Source of the DNA: Chondrus crispus
Lineage: Eukaryota; Rhodophyta; Florideophyceae; Gigartinales; Gigartinaceae
Direction: 5' to 3'
Assembly: GCF_000350225.1 (NCBI RefSeq)
Contig: NW_005179030.1
Location: 62,001-126,000 of the forward strand
DNA: 64,000 bases
Part shown: in pieces, positions 31,167 to 42,506 of the stretch
How the letters are laid out: the number at the start of each line of letters is the position of its first letter
Position numbering within the stretch: position 1 is the stretch's first letter
Position numbers and translations under genes: made by a program
Notes under the pieces: model-generated
Databases searched by the model: none
The model's input: the letters and a program-made list of their open reading frames with translations, nothing else
What the model was told of the DNA's origin: nothing

Positions 31167-32940
31167 GTGCGAGGCAGCTTCCCCACTTCTTACCTGGAAA
31201 TCAGAAAGCTAGGTTGTAAAGAGCTAGTCGTTGGTGGCCTCAAAGTGCACAAACGCTGTCACTTCAATCATCATCTCGCAGAAATGGGGTCATCACTTCC
31301 CATTCCGGAGATGGGATTCGTTGTGCTCGTTTTAAAGCCCTTGACAGTCGTGTGTAAGAGATCACCCTCGGCAAATGCCCTCTTTCACGACATACGTTCT
31401 GAATTTGAGCGGCTTCGCTCAGCTGGCTTGAAGTTTTGCACTTCTGTTCTTCGGATTCATGCGAAGCTTATGAATCATGGGGCCTCAAACAGATCTCCGT
31501 ACCATTGCTCTGTCGTATAAAAAAAGGTAAGCATTTGTCGGATAAGATAACAATACGCTGCGTGCAGCACTTCATGCGATCGCAAAGGATCGTGCTAAGG
31601 GCACAGATAGGAAAGTTACTTGCCAGCACCACGAAGCAGCTGCAGATTGAAAACCCTGTGGCGTACACCATTTGGGTAAATTGAAGCGAGTTGGAGTCGG
31701 GGTTATTGAATGCAGAAAGGATCGAAAACGCAGACGAAACACACTTCATGTTTAACATAGATAATGGACAAAGACAATTGGACTTAAAGGAGACAAAAAC
31801 GTCAAGTATGCCGATGTGGTTTCTTGGGGGGTGTAGTACTATGATAATTCCTTCCGGGACGCTCTGCAGTAGCTACAGTGGACTGGGTTAGGAGTAGTAC
31901 ACGTAGCCAAGTGTACACGTGCAAGCTGGAGTGACAGCGCGCGTGTACTAGTGTACATGCCCGTCTAATCGGGGTTCAAAGAGCGCAGTTGTCTACGTGG
32001 AAGCGGATCGTCTACACTAGGCCCTTACACTACCAATTAGTTGTTATGATAGCAACTTTAACATAATCGTAGAGTAGCTTAGAACCCAAGTGAGGCAGAC
32101 GTACCAGAGAGGAACTGCCCTCTCCTCTCCAACACTAAACCAGCTATCCCATACCCTGTGACTTACCTTCCAACTTCCTAATTAAGACTGATTTCTCGTC
32201 TCCAGGGGTAGCATGTCTCAATCTCCGTTTCGGTCTTGCTATTGCCACTCTCCGACGAAGTTGGTGGCGTTTTAGTCTACGGCTACTGTAGATACCCCCT
32301 TCGCATCGGACTAATACAGAACCGGAAGGATCCATATCACTACAGGGTGAGCATATCACCATGATGGTCAGATTATCTGGATAATATTTTTGAACATTTG
32401 TCCGTCAAGGGAAGGACGCGTGTATACACCTGCCAATGATAATATTCATAAATGTTAACTGTTCATCCCCGATCCGGGTGCGGATGATAATATACCTGGC
32501 GTCTGCAATCGTACAGGACCTAACGGATGGATGGATGGTTCGGTTTGGGGCTCATGGCTATCAGAGTCACATGCCATGAGCGCTCGTCAGAACTGTGAAC
32601 AACGGGTGCTTTATATGGTAGATTGTTCTTCAAATACGAACGGGAGTGATGTACAGGCCTGCTTGCCAAGAATTCAGACAACCATGCGAGAGCCACCACC
32701 AAATTCTACGCATCTAGTGCAGCCTGCAGACTCTTTCATTATACAAAAGATTATGGAAGCGTGGAAGCAGAAGTGGGAAAGTTTAAATACGAGTGCATTA
32801 AGTCGGGAGAGTGGATGTATCCCGACAATGGAAGTGGCAGCAGAGAGTTGAAGAACCCTACATAGAGGGTTTTCCTCAAACCTGCTTCGGACTCAGTGCT
32901 CGAATTTATTGCTCTGCGTGATGAAATGGCCTGCAATGGC
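31167..32940 (+). pseudogene. DDE transposase relic (CENP-B/pogo-like)
   Basis: Plus-strand fragments: GLKQISVPLLCRIKKGK near 31480, then RIENADETHFMFNIDNGQ (31725-31775), which has the first catalytic Asp context of DDE_1 transposases. Later come VLYMVDCSSNTNGSDV and PPNSTHLVQPADSFIIQKI (32610-32760), the second Asp and the following block. The order and spacing fit one transposase of about 500 residues. Stops and frameshifts lie between the blocks. A helix-turn-helix N-terminus is not evident. Confidence 0.6.
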
Positions 32941-33177
32941 TATGATTGGAGGATGTCTTTAAATTTGAATGGGGGTTAGGAGGAATCCCAGTTCATGATA
33001 AACTTCAACAGATCATGTTAATGGAGCAAAATTGACAGTAAGTCCATATATTACTCGCTGAAAAGCATGCTAAAGCGATGCTTCGCAGTGTTAGAGAGGA
33101 GTGGTGCGAAAATAGACTACTGAATCAAGATTCGTTTACTCCGGGGATTGCAATAGTCCAAGGTCCCTTACACAGTT

Positions 33178-33400
33178 TGCACCCTCTCCGGTAGCCGACC
33201 AATCATAACTGCTAATTTACCCGGAAAGGTATAAATCTGTTTTGATACTTTTGGCATGCTCCTTAAAGGGGCTCCGCTTGCTAGAACAGTTATCAAATGG
33301 ACCAACGGGTGTCTCGACGGGCCTCCTTAGAGAGGGTGCATAACACTAATTGCACGTACTGTAAGCACCACATCAAATAGGTGCGGTTCATAAAAGATAT
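33178..33400. repeat. dispersed repeat, copy 1
   Basis: Shares the order of blocks with 48970-49215: ACCCTC then GGTAGCCGA, then CATACTTTT or GATACTTTT with GGCATGC, then TAAAGGGGCTC, then GGACCAA. It is diverged. It may be the end of a DNA transposon, as it follows a transposase relic. Confidence 0.6.
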
Positions 33401-33499
33401 GGACCACATTTTAAGTGCAAGTTCAAATTGGTTGTGGGTAAATCCAGAATTTACTGCTCATTGTTTATTCAGATTCTAAGTTTGCCTGAGTGTCCGCAA

Positions 33500-33823
33500 C
33501 ATTGACGAGCTCTCTCCCAAGCACATACCCGAAGCTCACCAATGCTGGCAAATTGCCTCGCGTTGGCATATACGCGCTTGGCAGGCACACCCGACAAGTT
33601 CTCTAAGGGATTGAGGTCTGGGTTTCTGGGCGCCGACTGCATGACGGTGATTTTTCTGTCTGAACCACTCTTTCGAAAGCTTCAAGGTGTGAATTGAAGT
33701 CTTGTTTTGTTGAAACATCGACAAATGCTTGTGTTTCTCGTTCAAAAACGACAGCAAACTGTCTTTTAAAGTCTTCACATACTCAGCAGAGTATTCATTA
33801 CTGTGGGATTGCTCCGCTTCCAC
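33500..33823 (-). pseudogene. Tc1/mariner-like transposase fragment
   Basis: On the minus strand MFQQNKTSIHTLKLSKEWF leads, after a one-base shift at an A-run, into ITVMQSAPRNPDLNPLEN and then a segment ending NARQFASIGEL. The His-Thr block and PDLNPLEN correspond to the second Asp and the Glu regions of Tc1/mariner DDE transposases. The Asp of the usual QDN triplet reads Asn here. It is short and inactive. Confidence 0.65.
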
Positions 33824-33999
33824 CCTGGGTTAGGTGAGAGGCTCTGAAGTGTAGCCCAGAGGGCTGACGCGAGACACGTGGTGCGCAAATTACCGTTACG
33901 GTCAAGCTCGCCAAAAGGGAGTAGCACACGTGCTCGTTGACGTAAAGCCGTTCCAAGATACGGATTCAGACATGACCAGTGAAGGGTTGGTAGCCATCG

Positions 34000-35190
34000 C
34001 CGGTTAACTACCAAACGGTCGTTGTTTGGCGCGAAAGGGACGGAGACGAGCTCTCTCCCAGTTTATTGTTGGGGACCGGTTCGGGTCTTAACACTTGAGA
34101 GGGACGCCCGGACACCGGTTCCAGTACAGTACCTGCCGCCTAGTGCGTACCGGGCACTGAACACAATTAATATTCTAGCGTCCTAATTGCAAACTACCGC
34201 ACTGGTCTTGACACTACATGTGCGGGTTACGGTACACTCGTAATTAGCCACAACCGACCGGCACGCGCGTGCTCGCCCTACGCGGACACCTCGCCCACGT
34301 GTACCGCGGTGCAACTCTGTAATTCTATATCTGGCAGTTTTTTGGTTTCACGCACCCGCACTGGAGCGCACGCATACACGTGTCCGACACTTGTAATGTT
34401 AAGGACTGTATCCAATGTGTGCGCCCACGCTTGGGATGAACGGTAAGCCAACACATGTACTTTACAAGAATGTATCCAAAGTGTGCGCGCACGCTTTGGA
34501 TGAACTGTAAGTACCAGATGTTACTGTAAGCCACCGAAGTACTGCATTCTACATAAATAACTCCACGTCAGTGGTATTAGAGTAAGTGAAGCGTGGCAGC
34601 GCGGGGAGAGAAAAGGGAAACAACGGTCAAGCACTACTACATGGTACTTTACTCTAGTAACTCAGCTTGGCGTCACTCTCCCAACTTCGTCTGTTATTAA
34701 CCGTTTCCCTGGTTCCTTTTCCTTCCGTTTCTCTTCGTTTTCCTGGGTTGAATCCTCCGCTACTCTATCGCAGTTTACAGTCCACAGCCTACCAACGCTC
34801 TCCCCACCCCTCGTGTGCGAGTTGTGACAGATCTCGTATACAGATCTACTACCGGTCCGCGGGATAAGGGACAGAGGGTTCCAAATGCCCTAGTGATAAA
34901 TTGCACTGCTTGTGCCCCATCCACAGCCGCCAGATTATCAATCCCCGTGCGCGTCAGTCTTTATACAAAAAAATTACCACTATATCGCAAGATTGGTCTT
35001 ACCTCACCGACTGAACGGTCCCCATGCGATGAAAGAAGCACCTCCCCCTTCAGGCTGTAAAACAACTTTTCGTCTTTAGGAATACCGTGTCAGCAAAAGG
35101 TCTGAGTACTTTATCGATGTCTTCACTGGTTCAGCACGCGACTTCTTTTCGACAATTGTACAACTTGGATGGATTATAAGGAGCTTGGTT
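34000..35190. other. unassigned region with local repeats
   Basis: No gene is supported. It contains the tandem imperfect repeat at 34405-34513. Confidence 0.35.
34405..34513. repeat. two imperfect direct repeats with palindromic core
   Basis: TGTATCCAATGTGTGCGC (from about 34408) recurs as TGTATCCAAAGTGTGCGC (from 34471), both continuing to GGATGAAC and GTAAG. The second copy has a near-palindrome from ATCCAAAG at 34474 to CTTTGGAT ending at 34501. Confidence 0.7.
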
Positions 35191-35195
35191 AAGTC

Positions 35196-38100
35196 ATGCT
35201 TTCAGAGTACGACTCCGACGCCCGGCATCTGGAAGCTGAGTCAGACGTTGAAAAGCTTTCCGTCAAGAATGTTATGCCAGAAGAAGACGTCACCATCCTG
35301 AATGTGGGTCTTGACCGTCCGGTGAAAAGGGTCAACAGTTTGGCACCCCAATGTCCCGAACAGTGCTGCTCTGACAAACACAAAGTGAGGTATCTCCGAG
35401 CCGCCGTGTTGAACTGGAATCGGGCAGAACCGGCCCTGAGTCAATTTACCACAGCTAGGTTCACGTACAACAGCTTCGTGAATTCTCCACGTCAGCAGCT
35501 CTAATTCACACAGGAGCTTCATTTCAAGGAGAAAGTGTCTGAAAAGACTGTGTTTCACCAGCCTTACGGGCGGCGTCCGTTACAGCCCAAATTACGCAAG
35601 CAAAATTTTGGTTCTGGGTACCCGTCGAACAAGAACGGCTTCCAAACGAACTCATTCGGCCAGGACGGCAGACGTATGCTATACCATGAATGCCGTTCCG
35701 AAGAGCATTCGCTCGTTTGCATAACAGAAGTCACGTTAATGAATATGTTCGTGATCATCCCAGCAAAGGCACTTCCGCTGTACACGTAATCCACTACCTT
35801 GCCACAAAGATGGAGGACATGAACCTCGACCCGGATGAAACCGGTGAAGGCGCTGGTTTGTTCACGCAAGAGCTGGTGACGACGCATGTGGCGGAAGCAA
35901 GATCATATTCCACCGATGAACTATTGGAGTTCAAAAGGTTGACATCAGAGGCAGCCAAACAGGCCGGAGCTTTTGAGGAGAATGGTTAGACTAATGCTGT
36001 CAATCACATGGCATCGACCATGACCGGTGACGTCAACACTTCTGAAATGAAGCGAGTGTACTGGAATGCTGACAAGATGGGGTTTTAGGCGGGCGTCGCC
36101 CCTTTGCGTCTAGTTGCAGACGTCGTGCCAAATCGTTTGGTGCGCATCGCACCACCATCCCTAGACCTCATCATAATGACAACACCGATGTAAATATGAC
36201 TCGAATCAAGATTCACAATGTCAGCCGGACGTTGTCAGGCCCCACTCGTCCCAGCTTCTCTGTCGGTACGGAAGCACTGACATTCGTTGTTGCCGTGAAA
36301 GAAGTTCGTCATGTGTTTACCGAACTGGGACGAAGAGTAAGACCCTTTAAACTGGGCCAAAAACGTTTCTGGAATGCTGATTCGCCGTTCGATTCTTTGG
36401 GGAAGATTGATCTCCCACTTGCTACACCTCGTGGAATTCCGACCTTCTTCGTGAAAGTGGATTTTGTCGCCGCAGATGTCCCAGCTTTGCTTAGTCTAGA
36501 CATCTGTGATGAGTACGCCCTCTTCGCGGACACAGTCACGAACAAACTCATCAAACGCGATGTGTTTCACGTCAAAGACGGCTAAGTATATACAGTCGAT
36601 AGCTGGAACGTTCTGTGAACACACTCCGATCGGCACATTTACGCAGACATGCGCTGCCCCGTTCTGTCATGTTTTGCCAAACGACAACTAGAAAAGCTAC
36701 ACCGCCAGTTTTGGCACCCGCAACAACACTATTCGACTTGCTGCAATGTGCCCGTTCCGAAGATCTTGCTCGAAACACTGTGGCATCACTGCACGAAAAT
36801 CTTAAGTTTGTGACCCATGTCAAAGTATTCAGGACTGATCAGGCCACTTTCGTGTATGGCCTGAAGATTGCACCTCTCGATTTAACAAATGAGTTCTAGA
36901 CATCATGTACGTCAATAGAAAGCCCATCCTGCAAATTGTTGACGAAATGACACATTTTAGTGCAGCCCGCTTCCTACCGGATGTCTCCAGACGGTTTTTG
37001 TGGATCCACAAAAACGGTATGATCAACCATCGTGGAGTGTCGGGCGAGTGTGTATACAAGTCTTCCGAATTCGATTCGTGCGGATCAATGATCGCAACTG
37101 AGGGATTCTTTCATTTATATCGGCCGTGCTGCAGGAGTGCAGGTGAACAGCTCTGGAATCGAATCTCATAATTCGCTTGGAATCGGAGAGCGTTACCATT
37201 ATGCATTTCGGAACACCTTACGCAAGCTCCAAGTCGCGAATCAGAATGTTTCAGACACAACGCTGCTAGCGCTCTCTGTCAAAGCTCTCAACGATACCCT
37301 TGGACCGAAAGGAATCGTTTCATCTCCGCTTGTGTTTCGAGGGTACCCATCTCTACGAGCTTTTGGTCGCCAAGCCAAACCAAAGGCAACCTTAGCAGGA
37401 AGAGCAATTATTGCAAAAGAAGCTCGTCTGGAAATCGAAAGACGTATGGCTAGGCTACGAGTAAACCGGGCCCTCAAGCACAATGTCCCTCGAACTGCAG
37501 AGACAGTCTTCCAAATTAGTCAGAAGGTCCTCGTGTGCCGTGAAAATTTTGTTGCCAATCGTATTGGAGAGTAGCTAGGTCCATTTGTTGTCACAGGAGT
37601 AGACGGTATGTAATGAGTTGGCACGGAATCCGCCAAAGCCATTTGGTTTCGCCCAAGTGAAACCTCGCATCACACCCTCTGAAGGCTCAAGGGCGTTCTT
37701 CACGGACCTCCTTCATGCCATGAAGACGTTGAGACGTACAGAGGATGTCACAGACATAGACATTCATATGAGGGAGGTACTAAACCAAAATGACCCACGA
37801 CGTCATTCTATGGAGATGAATGATGCCAAAAGAAAGGAGATAAGCAACCTTCTGGAAAGAAGAACCTTTAAGATAATTTTGAAGGAAAAGGTCGCCCCGG
37901 ACGAGATCATCTTACCTTGCCGCTTTGTACTCACAATAAAATTAACTGCAGACGAAATGGTCAAGTTCAAGGCTCGCTACGTGATCGGAGGCCATCTGGA
38001 CAAGTACTAGAGAACGATGGTACATGCTTCACAAACGCTGCAACCAGAATCTATACGCCTCCTCCTTGCACTCGCAGCGATACATAGTTTTGATGTGTAG

Positions 38101-38400
38101 ACTTCAGACGTTCGACAAGCATACCTGCAGTCACCAGAACCGCTGATGCGCAACATTTTCATCGATAAGCCTGTCCCTGAGTTTGAGCTTCCTCCGGAGC
38201 AATGCCTTCAGCTCTTGAAGCCACTTTAAGGGCTCTTCGAGTCTGGGGATCTTTGGTTCAAGACCCTAGACGAGCACAATCGAAAAGCCTTAGGTAAGAC
38301 GCCATTGAGATCGGACCCTGCATTGTATGTTGAAAAGGAATTATTCAGCTTGAGACAGGCCACAGTCCTTAGTCGCACCGTTCTCGCCTCGAATTGGTCT
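35196..38400 (+). pseudogene. decayed copia element, gag to RT
   Basis: Plus-strand fragments in copia order. Gag: LDRPVKRVNSLAPQCPEQ and DKHKVRYLRAAVL (35300-35420), with a damaged knuckle HECRSEEHSLVC near 35690. Protease tail: DVPALLSLDICDEYALFAD (36470-36530). Integrase: KPILQIVDEMTHFSAARFL (36920-36980) and ESHNSLGIGERYHYAFRNT (37155-37220). RT N-terminus: ERRTFKIILKEKVAPDEI, VKFKARYVIGGHL, then TSDVRQAYLQSPEP near 38100. It fades after about 38350. Many stops and shifts are present. It resembles the minus-strand copia at 40-47 kb and the gag at 52-53.7 kb. Confidence 0.72.
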
Positions 38401-39070
38401 TTGCTCCTAAGATGATGGCGGCGGATGAACCAGAAGGCGACACCCCTGCCCCGTTCTCCAGAGCCTGAAATGCTCTGAACGGCTCTCAATACACCTTATG
38501 GTGATAAGGTGGTCAGCCGAGCATCTTGTGTCCAGTGTTGGTACTTTGGCCTCACCAATCCGCTGCTTGTTCCGTAAAATTTCGTCGAACTGAGTACCAC
38601 TCTGCCAGTTCTGGATGGTTCTGCATTTCTGAGTCCTTTCATACCAGACATTTAAATTTTCTACCGCCTGGGAAAGTAGAAATTTCAGGCGGTTTAAACA
38701 CGTGGCTTCCACGTTGAATTCACCTCTGGGTACGCACGTTCGAAACCAACTGTGCCACCTTTTTTTCTGGCGTACGTTTCTAGTGCACCTCACTCCCGAC
38801 TCGCGCAACCAGGGGGAGTGTTGTGCACAGTAATCCTGTTCGTTCGCGCAATCGGGATCTCGATATTCCATTCTAGATCTATCGTCGTCCCTTACACTGC
38901 ATTTTACACTTAATGACCCTGTCGTTCTGACGCTAGACGACTGAAAAGGGGCAAGGCAAAATAGAACAGAATAAATCGGGCATCTAGCTCGCTACCTGTT
39001 TTTCCCTCAGTCTTTACTTTTCTACAATGCCACCCTCTCGCCAGTTTGAGTCTCTCGAACCAGTGCAAGG
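38401..39070. other. region after decayed copia, possible LTR start at 38819
   Basis: AGGGGGAG followed by TGTTGTGCACAG at 38819 looks like a polypurine tract and LTR start in plus orientation. No matching 5' LTR was found near 34-35 kb, so this is tentative. Minus-strand open frames at 38407-38871 have no recognised domain. Confidence 0.3.
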
Positions 39071-39930
39071 CTACTTATCACCTGTAACGACATTTCCAGA
39101 TGCGTTCGGGCCCTTATGGTGTGTAGCGAGTGATCGTTTCGCGAAGTTCTTCCAGTGCTTTGCTGACTGAGCGGTTTCTTGTCTCGAAGATTTGTCATAG
39201 GCGGAGACTCTGCAATGGATCTCGAACTCTGTTCTGTCGCATGATGCTGATGAACTTTTGAAGCATCCGTTGAACTGTTGAGTTGAAGGATGCGTGGGTA
39301 CCCGCAATGGGTGTGCGATAGAATCTTGCAGCTTCGCCATGAAAGACATTGTAAAAATATCGCCGTTGTTGTTCGTCGCTGAGGCTGTAATAATCAGCGA
39401 CGTCGCAAGAATTATCAATTCCCTCATTGATTTCCTCACCAATTCTACCGAAACAGTGTTCTTCTCTCTTATTATGGGAAACAATATCGTCTGCAAACCT
39501 TGATTACATGTTAGGATGAAAGATCGTCTGACTGAACTGGTTGCTATTGTTGACTGATGGTGATGTTGAAGCGGTCTGGATTTCAGACAGGTGTGCTTTG
39601 GCAATATCGCGGTCGGGCACGTCGATGAAGAACATGCAGACCAGGCCATACGCAATACCGTTACTTTGAGGGTGAGGGGTATATTGAAGTCCCTTAACCG
39701 GGAGGTAATCCTTAAGATTTCGGAATAGCGTGGTAGGCCCTTTCAGTAACTCGGTTGAGTACAACAATTCAGATGGGAGGTCGTCACAGAGGGTATCGTC
39801 GCATTCCTCATTGCTGGTTGAGGATCTTGAGAAATGACAGGAGCGAATGTCGCCCAGATGTCGGGTTGTGACCAAGAGAAAGGGCGGGAGCCGTTAAGGG
39901 TTGCTTTTATTACTTCCAATGCCACCGTAG
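39071..39930 (-). pseudogene. gag: copia gag relic
   Basis: On the minus strand LPSELLYSTELLKGPTTLF and LKDYLPVKGLQY (39650-39790) align by eye with VPVETLYSFEVLKGTTFVF and RTIRDFLRAKSV of the gag at 45.2 kb. Further on, YFYNVFHGEAARFYR and IMRQNRVRDPLQSL correspond to FFHNIFDGEAKRFYR and ITRQNRIRKYLQ of the same protein. It is split over several frames. Confidence 0.62.
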
Positions 39931-40011
39931 TAGTATAAAGGGGTAATCGCTATTCCCTAATATACTGAAATAGTAATGTAGTACTAAATTCGGCTAAAAG
40001 AAGGGTTTGAA

Positions 40012-40276
40012 TTAGCCACTTGGAGCCATCAGAGGCGGAAGGACAGGTGTCGGTTGGTGCACTTTGAAATTGCTGCTTGGGGTCGCCGGAAGCGAAAGGA
40101 CAGTTGTCCGTTGTTGCACTATGAAATAGTTGCTTACAGTCGCCGGGGCCGAGCAACAGGTGTCCGTTGGTGCACCTCGAAATACGTGCTTAGCGCCGCC
40201 CCGGGCGGAGCGACAGGTGTCCGTCAGTGCACCTCCAAGTTGGTGCTTGGGGTTGCCCGTGGCGGAGGGACGGGTG
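40012..40276. repeat. 57-bp tandem repeat, four units plus a partial one
   Basis: Units begin near 40048, 40105, 40161 and 40218, each with TGTCCGT or TGTCGGT, then GTGCAC, then a GC-rich GGCGGAG(C/G)GACAGG-like end. The array stops at the LTR start at about 40277. Confidence 0.85.
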
Positions 40277-40614
40277 TGTCGGAAAAATTGAAAGAAAAGC
40301 GTGAATAATAAAAGGTTAACCGGCAGGACCGGGCGAATGAAGGGAATCGCGCTTTTTATTGTTGTGCGTTTTGCTTTCGTTCTTGCTTATCTTGGCAGCT
40401 AGTCCGCATCGACTTCCTCTGTATTAATACTACTCCCGTCCTCCGTGATTCTCTCTCCATTTTATGTTTTGCACAATCACAAGATCCATGTAGGAGAGGA
40501 TGCACTCTTCTTTGACATCTGAAATTATTAAATGCTACCGTTTCGTGCATTTCAATAATTTCGTTGAGATACATTTATTTACCACAGTAAAATTTCACCG
40601 TCAAATGCTATTTT
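40277..40614 (-). repeat. 3' LTR of the decayed copia
   Basis: Shares long blocks with 46814-47151, for example GAATGAAGGGAATCGCGC and GATGCACTCTTCTTTGACAT. The outer end is approximate. A polypurine run (AGAGGGAG on the minus strand) lies just inside it. Confidence 0.78.
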
Positions 40615-40699
40615 CTCACACTCCCTCTACTTCTGACGTGACGTCTCCTCGGTGCAGCTTCAGTCCATCCACTAGTCCACGGGGTGTGTGATTCTTGCG

Positions 40700-42225
40700 C
40701 TTTTCAAGGTGGTGAATAGTGAACTGTTGCCGATAGCCTTTTTCAAGCAGCGGGCTATATTGTGTTCAGATCGAATGAACCCGATCTGTTCCATTTCATT
40801 TTGTTGGTACGCTTTTTTGAATACCTCGAGGTCAATCATTAGTCTTTTTAACCGTTCTAGATGCCTTTGTGATTAAATCAAATGGTGATAGACTATCCGT
40901 AAACATTGGGATCGGTATCTTTATGTTCATCATCTTCTGTATGTCATTTCTGAGCATGAAGGCCGTATCAAATGAATCGGCAAAGGCCATTGTTTCGCTG
41001 CCTAAAACTGATCTTGACACTCGCTTAGCTTATGAGACGACCAATAGAGTGGTTGACAAAACTTTCTGCTATCGCAAAGAAATATGATGTATCAAAGCTG
41101 AGAAGAACCGTCAGAGTTGTTGAAGCATCTGAATGAACTCTGATGTGCACCTGGTTATCTTCAAGCTTGGGATACCTTATTGGTAGGTATGGATATTTCT
41201 TGAGTCGTGTAATGGTGCAGTTGATACATGGGATTTGAAGTTCGGGATCCATAGAATATTGTGATTTGGAAATCCGGTCGGCTTGTGCAATATAGAAACC
41301 AATATCTGGTCTAGTGTACGTAATCCAGGCTAATTTGGCTCTAAACGGTCGATAGGACTTGTACGTGACCGTATTTGAGAGCTTCTATATCTTGCGGATG
41401 TACGAGGTTTTGGTGAATCACGAATTCGGAATCCTTTTTCTCCACCTGTACTCCGACGAAATTGAATTATCGTAAGCTCTTCGCTTACACTTGAACTTCT
41501 CTTCTGTCTTGTGTGCGAGATCTGAATACTGCATGATACCTGCTTGGAGGGCATCGTCTACGTAGGTAATGCACATGCCATCAAGCTTGTTCCGCATGCA
41601 TTTAAAGAAAAATGCTCCATCACCGGTTGTTCCAGTCATGTTCAAGTCTTCTTTCATATGATGCCTGATAGCACGGCCCAGTAATCACCACTGTCGGCAA
41701 GACCGTACAAAGGTTTTAGCAACCTCAGCAACTTGCCCTAGTTCAGATCAAATTTTCCAGCCGGTTTGATGTATACATCCCTCAATGGGGTTTCTGCACT
41801 TATGAAGGTACGCTTGAGTCACATCCGTTGAAAATAGGCGGAATCCACATATTGCTGCCAATCCGACCAAAATCCATGTGGAATGTTGCCTTAGTGTGCC
41901 AGTATCGTGTACAAGAGAGGTTTTTAGCTTATCCCTGCATCCTTGAACTACAAAACGGGCTTTCCATACTTCGTCCTTAATGCCGTCTTCCTTCATGGCT
42001 AGTACAAATCTACCACCGAGAATATTTGTGTGCTTAGGCACCTCTGACTTGCAGACAAGTTTCCAAGTTCCTTTTTCAATCAAACCTTTCAGCTCCTTTT
42101 TCTTTGCGGCTCTGAATCTTTCATCGGTCGATCTAGGGTCACTAAGTTTGATCACTTCAGTGAGTTGTACATCAGAAAAATGGAGGGCTTTGGTCTGTTT
42201 ACTGACTTAAACAGTTCCAACATCG
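40700..42225 (-). pseudogene. copia RT and RNase H, decayed
   Basis: The RT N-terminus reads KKELKGLIEKGTWKLV, WKARFVVQGCRDKL and FSTDVTQAYLHKCRN (41750-42155). The catalytic block GMCITYVDDALQAG lies at about 41550-41600 in another frame. RNase H parts are SETMAFADSFDTAFML and IPMFTDSLSPFDLI (40870-40990). The elements are in the right order, separated by stops and shifts. Confidence 0.72.
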
Positions 42226-42506
42226 TGGTCAGGAACTCGTCCCGTGAGAGAATGTCTGTTGGTTCAGAGCTTTCTCAAACATAAGGCTTAACTTGTTGCA
42301 TGTTCATGGTTTATGCCATTGTTCGTCGTTGCTCTTGACATCAACTATTTTGTCCCTTATACCTGTGATGGTAGCAGGTCCAATCCATTCTGTACTCCTT
42401 TATTGGTACACAAGTACTTCTTGACCTATTTCAAATGCGAATTCGGTTGCAGTTGGGATGCTTCTAGTAAGAGCAGCAAGAATGCGCCTCTCTGCGACTA
42501 CAGCAT

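Noticed and set aside
38819-39026. 3' LTR of the decayed plus-strand copia
   Set aside because: The start looks right (AGGGGGAG then TGTTGTG), but no second copy exists in the window. Left as a possibility only.
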